Made by a program: the position numbers and the translations under genes. From assembly GCA_028065725.1 (NCBI GenBank), contig JAPTVL010000408.1, positions 1 through 7,412 on the forward strand: a stretch of 7,412 bases of DNA, given 5' to 3'. The notes beneath the pieces are model-generated. The model was given only the letters and a program-made list of their open reading frames with translations. It was not told where the DNA came from and searched no databases. Shown piece by piece: positions 5,451 through 7,412 of the stretch; position 1 is the stretch's first letter; the number at the start of each line of letters is the position of its first letter. The stretch comes from Betaproteobacteria bacterium (GTDB lineage: Bacteria > Pseudomonadota > Gammaproteobacteria > Burkholderiales > Rhodocyclaceae).

Positions 5451-6893
5451 TCAGAAGTCGTCCTCCTGGATGGCAGCTTTCCCGAGTGCCATGCAGGGCC
5501 TCGTTTTGCGGGTCTCGTCCTTAATTTGAACCTCAGCGAGCACCCCCGCCTTGATCCACTCGCGGATGACCGAGGCAACCTTCTTGGCGTTGGTGTCGCC
5601 GATAACCTCGCCGACCAGGTGTCCTATCCACCCGGTAGCCTGCTGGCTTGCGCGGCACTTGCTGAGCAGAAACTCGTCGCTCGCGTCTTCGAGAAGGGCC
5701 GCCAGCCGGCTGACGTGCCCGCCTGTCACGCCATCCAAGGGCGCAGGAGGCGTCCACGGCTCGATCACGCCCACGCTGTCGGCGTCCCATTCGTCTGTGC
5801 CGTTGTCGAGGTCGTAGCTGGCCATGTGGAACCAGGTGCGCTTTTCGACAGGGGGCGTGATGTTGGATTTCGCTGCGGGATTGACCCACACATGGAAGCG
5901 GCGACGCTCGGGCTCAATGCCGAACCGCTCGGCCTCGTCCTTGCTCATCGGCTGCAGCACACTCACCAAGCGAGCCGCCCCAACCAGAGCGCCGGCCCCC
6001 CGGAGGTCGTCGGCTGTCACTTCGCCCACACCGCCCTGCTTCCTGATGTGGTGCGTCAGCATGACCGCGCATCCTGTCGTCTGGGCGACGGTGCGCCACA
6101 GATCAGCCACCGCGTTCATGCCGCCGTTGTCGTTCTCGGGAACGAGGTGCGAGCCCACAAACGGGTCAACCGTGATGACATCGATTCGGCGAGCCCTGAC
6201 CTGAGCGATTATTTCGTCGCAGGCAGGGGTAACGATGAACTCCCCACTCTGGACCATTGCCAGCGTCACAGGGCTGTCGTTCTTGTAGGTCGCGAGGTAC
6301 CGGCCGGCAAGCTCTCCCACGCGATCCTCCAGCCCGTAGTGCGCCAGGACACCGGCAACGCGCCGCTGATGCTCGTCCTCCCCATCTTCGAGCGACATGC
6401 ACCAGACACGCTGCCGGCCGCACTTCAATGGCTGGTACTCGCCGTCCATTTTGGGAGACAGCAAGTCGATGCCGAAGGCGAGGCTCAGTTCCTCGACCGC
6501 ACCGAGGGACGTTTTCCCGACCCCCGCCGCTGCGCCCCGCATCGACAGAAAGCCCTTGGCATGGCACCGCATCCCCCCGATGGAAATCACCTTTCGCGGG
6601 GGGATCGACTGCCACGGCGTGAATGGTTTGACGACGATTTCGCCGTCGTCTGGCTCAGCTTGCCACCCTGGCCCCAGCAGCTCCTTGAGGAACAGCGGGT
6701 CATTGACTGGAGCACCCGGTGCGGCACTGAGAACTTCGTCGAGCGTCTCGCATCGAGCGAGCGTAACGGCGGACACCGGCACCCCCGCCAAGGCATCGCC
6801 GAGTCCGCAAATCGCCTTGACTCGTGCGCCGTGGCAGGCGCGTTCCCACGCAGCGGCCAGTTCGACCCGGGCATCCATCGCGGTCAGGCTCAC
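5451..6893 (-). CDS. RepA-like AAA ATPase / replicative helicase
   Basis: This 480-aa RecA-fold ATPase of the AAA_25/RepA-like family is expected to act as the replicative helicase of the element. The Walker A is AAAGVGKTS (121-129); an Ala in place of the first Gly is usual in this family. VWCMSLEDGEDE (163-174), Walker B IDVITVDPFVGSH (237-249, D243), VPENDNGG (251-258), the LTHHIRK motif (279-285) and DLRGAGALVGAAR (296-308) all match family landmarks. Residues 395-460 look like a C-terminal winged-helix region. The gene starts at GTG 6893 overlapping the AlpA-like stop (GTGA), so translation is coupled; the ATG at residue 6 is an alternative. Its stop abuts the iteron array. No primase gene accompanies it, so priming would rely on the host or a helper phage. 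Confidence 0.92.
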   Translation of the reverse strand: MSLTAMDARVELAAAWERACHGARVKAICGLGDALAGVPVSAVTLARCETLDEVLSAAPGAPVNDPLFLKELLGPGWQAEPDDGEIVVKPFTPWQSIPPRKVISIGGMRCHAKGFLSMRGAAAGVGKTSLGAVEELSLAFGIDLLSPKMDGEYQPLKCGRQRVWCMSLEDGEDEHQRRVAGVLAHYGLEDRVGELAGRYLATYKNDSPVTLAMVQSGEFIVTPACDEIIAQVRARRIDVITVDPFVGSHLVPENDNGGMNAVADLWRTVAQTTGCAVMLTHHIRKQGGVGEVTADDLRGAGALVGAARLVSVLQPMSKDEAERFGIEPERRRFHVWVNPAAKSNITPPVEKRTWFHMASYDLDNGTDEWDADSVGVIEPWTPPAPLDGVTGGHVSRLAALLEDASDEFLLSKCRASQQATGWIGHLVGEVIGDTNAKKVASVIREWIKAGVLAEVQIKDETRKTRPCMALGKAAIQEDDF

Positions 6894-7114
6894 AGCTCAG
6901 CCGGCTGAATCCGTCGCGACGCCAGCCAAGCGTCGAGGTCGGCACGGTCGTAATAGACCTTGCGCCCAACCTTCATGTAGGGAATGGGATAGCGCCGGGT
7001 ACAGCGCCACACCTCCAGCGTGCCAGGGGCGACGCCGAGATATTCGGCCGCGCGGTCGTTGTCGAGACGATCTGCACGGTCGCGCATGATGGGGTGATCG
7101 TTCGGGATGCTCAT
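6890..7114 (-). CDS. AlpA/Xis-like helix-turn-helix regulator
   Basis: This 74-aa protein is of the MerR-like HTH_17 type. RAAEYLGVAPGTLEVWRC (21-38) is the helix-turn-helix, and KVGRKVYYDRADLDAWLASR (48-67) is the standard wing and final helix of AlpA/excisionase proteins. ATG 7114 is chosen because GAGGTG lies about nine bases upstream; a GTG at 7126 would add four residues but lacks a site. It is the first gene of the leftward operon and overlaps the ATPase start by GTGA. Family members act as excisionases or activators of integrase and replication genes. The repeats at 7146-7203 and 7314-7334 are candidate targets. Confidence 0.9.
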   Translation of the reverse strand: MSIPNDHPIMRDRADRLDNDRAAEYLGVAPGTLEVWRCTRRYPIPYMKVGRKVYYDRADLDAWLASRRIQPAEL

Positions 7115-7200
7115 CGTGGGCTTCACCTCGTTTAATCAGGTGTTCCCAGATTGCACCGCCGCTTCGAAGCCGGCACTCTGACAACCCCATAGCTGCCAGA

Positions 7201-7229
7201 TTGACAGGGAGGCGGCAGTCTTGTATGCG
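7201..7229 (+). promoter_or_regulatory. Candidate rightward sigma-70 promoter
   Basis: A perfect -35 TTGACA (7201-7206) is followed after exactly 17 bp by TATGCG (7224-7229), which matches the -10 consensus at its first three positions only. A transcript would start near 7236. In the integrated state it would run toward the tRNA-Thr gene on the opposite strand; in the excised circle it would run across attP toward the integrase. The weak -10 makes it a candidate only. Confidence 0.35.
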
Positions 7230-7238
7230 CGAACGCAC

Positions 7239-7275
7239 GGCCCTCTCGCCATGAATGGCAAGGGGCTGCGTTTTT
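7239..7275 (+). terminator. Candidate hairpin with T tract, rightward
   Basis: GCCAT (7248-7252) pairs with ATGGC (7255-7259). An outer stem CCCT (7241-7244) with AGGG (7261-7264) extends it across a small internal loop, and five T follow at 7271-7275 after a 4-6 base gap. It could terminate or attenuate a transcript from the promoter-like site just upstream. The gap and internal loop make it weaker than a standard terminator. Confidence 0.35.
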
Positions 7276-7284
7276 CCGGATGAC

Positions 7285-7302
7285 GTGACCCCGGCGTGAC
7301 CC
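7285..7302 (+). repeat. Right paired arm-type motifs (GTGACCC x2)
   Basis: GTGACCCC (7285-7292) and GTGACCC (7296-7302) are 11 bp apart and in the same orientation as the pair at 247-265. Over 19 bases the left and right pairs differ at only three positions. They lie 47 bp from the right att core, against 121 bp on the left. They are best read as integrase arm-binding sites. Confidence 0.6.
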
Positions 7303-7313
7303 GGGGAGTTTGA

Positions 7314-7334
7314 CGCCTAGGCGAATACCGCCTA
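7314..7334. repeat. CGCCTA palindrome cluster beside attR
   Basis: CGCCTAGGCG (7314-7323) is a perfect 10-bp palindrome. A further CGCCTA follows at 7329-7334, 15 bp from the first, giving three half-sites, enclosed by TGAC (7311-7314) and GTCA (7336-7339). It sits between the arm motifs and the att core, the place expected for excisionase or bending-protein sites. There is no T tract. Confidence 0.45.
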
Positions 7335-7348
7335 AGTCATTGATTTAT

Positions 7349-7412
7349 TGGTGCCGCTTGTCGGAATCGAACTGACGACCTACCGCTTACAAGGCGGTTG
7401 CTCTACCAACTG
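7349..7412 (-). tRNA. trnT: tRNA-Thr(UGU), partial; attR in its 3' half
   Basis: On the minus strand the visible 64 nt run from the D loop to the encoded CCA (complement of 7349-7351). The anticodon stem ACCGC/GCGGT encloses loop CTTGTAA with anticodon TGT, giving threonine. The T arm contains TTCGAAT, and the 3' acceptor strand AAGCGGC expects a 5' GCCGCTT outside the window; about 12 nt are missing. The 45 bases 7349-7393 are identical to the left remnant, so the element supplies the 3' half and the tRNA stays intact. There is no leftward terminator between this gene and the element operon on the same strand. Confidence 0.93.

Larger units (their letters stand above)
7115..7348. promoter_or_regulatory. 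Right-end control and att-arm region
   Basis: This 234-bp region has no convincing gene. It should contain the leftward operon promoter, but I cannot point to a good minus-strand -35/-10 pair; TTGTCA (complement of 7180-7185 region) lacks a suitable -10. It does contain a direct repeat CCAGATTG (7146-7153 and 7196-7203, 50 bp apart), a plus-strand promoter-like sequence, a hairpin with T tract, paired GTGACC motifs and CGCCTA palindromes, each listed or described separately. In the excised circle this region would join the integrase upstream region across attP. Confidence 0.5.
82..7393. mobile_element. tRNA-Thr-integrated satellite-like element, about 7.27 kb
   Basis: The element is bounded by identical 45-bp repeats containing the 3' half of tRNA-Thr; one repeat unit plus interior is 7,267 bp. 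It holds a tyrosine recombinase next to the left repeat, an AlpA/Xis-like regulator, a RepA-like ATPase with an iteron region, and a set of small phage-like unknown genes. The size and gene content fit a phage satellite or small integrative element better than a full prophage, since no capsid, tail, portal or large terminase gene is present, and better than a conjugative element, since no relaxase is present. All recognisable genes look intact, so the element may still be able to excise. Confidence 0.88.

Noticed and set aside
5291..5578. 95-codon minus-strand frame across the iterons
   Set aside because: The translation only reflects the repeats and the alternate frame of the ATPase 3' end.
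6092..6099. Further TGCGCCAC iteron core inside the ATPase gene
   Set aside because: An isolated 8-mer is expected by chance at about this rate in a GC-rich 7.4-kb sequence, and the flanks do not match.
5526..6908. 460-codon plus-strand open frame opposite the ATPase
   Set aside because: It lies antisense to a gene with clear Walker motifs. Its translation has no recognisable motif, and the frame is open because of high-GC codon bias.
7251..7283. Ten-codon mini-ORF (MNGKGLRFSG)
   Set aside because: It has no ribosome binding site and overlaps the hairpin; it is too short to support.

Overview
The window is almost exactly one small integrated genetic element. A perfect 45-bp direct repeat (82-126 and 7349-7393) carries the 3' half of a tRNA-Thr gene, from the anticodon loop to the encoded CCA. 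The right copy belongs to a tRNA-Thr(UGU) gene on the minus strand whose 5' end lies beyond the window. The left copy is a remnant. Between them lie about 7.27 kb of element DNA. The high GC content, encoded CCA, standard AGGAG-type ribosome binding sites and integrase type suggest a beta- or gammaproteobacterial host; I cannot name the genus. Bases 1-81 are host flank and contain a long symmetric rho-independent terminator that probably once sat directly behind the tRNA.

Left end (127-2548, plus strand): an att-proximal control region with an inverted repeat, paired GTGACCCC motifs and one iteron-like site; a complete tyrosine recombinase of the P4-integrase type (284-1612); a 193-aa basic unknown protein coupled to it by GTGA; and an 86-aa secreted unknown protein.

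Right part (7114 down to 2542, minus strand): nine closely packed genes reading toward the integrase. First come an AlpA/Xis-like helix-turn-helix protein and a RepA-like RecA-fold ATPase. Next is an iteron-and-hairpin region (5321-5450) that looks like a replication origin, followed by a 111-aa protein with a possible winged-helix tail and a 220-aa coiled-coil protein. The last five genes form a stop/start-overlapping run. Several of its proteins resemble, by recalled sequence pattern only, small phage head-assembly or terminase-neighbour proteins. The two transcription units converge with overlapping stop codons at 2542-2548.

Reading as a system: integrase, AlpA-like factor and att/arm sites give site-specific integration and excision; RepA-like ATPase plus iterons give replication of the excised circle; the coiled-coil/head-like cassette may adapt helper-phage particle assembly. 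I see no primase, large terminase, portal, major capsid, relaxase or known defence gene, so the best overall reading is a minimal phage satellite (or satellite-like integrative element) with an undescribed accessory module. The mobile-element, integrase and RepA calls are strong; the satellite and capsid-redirection reading is inference.
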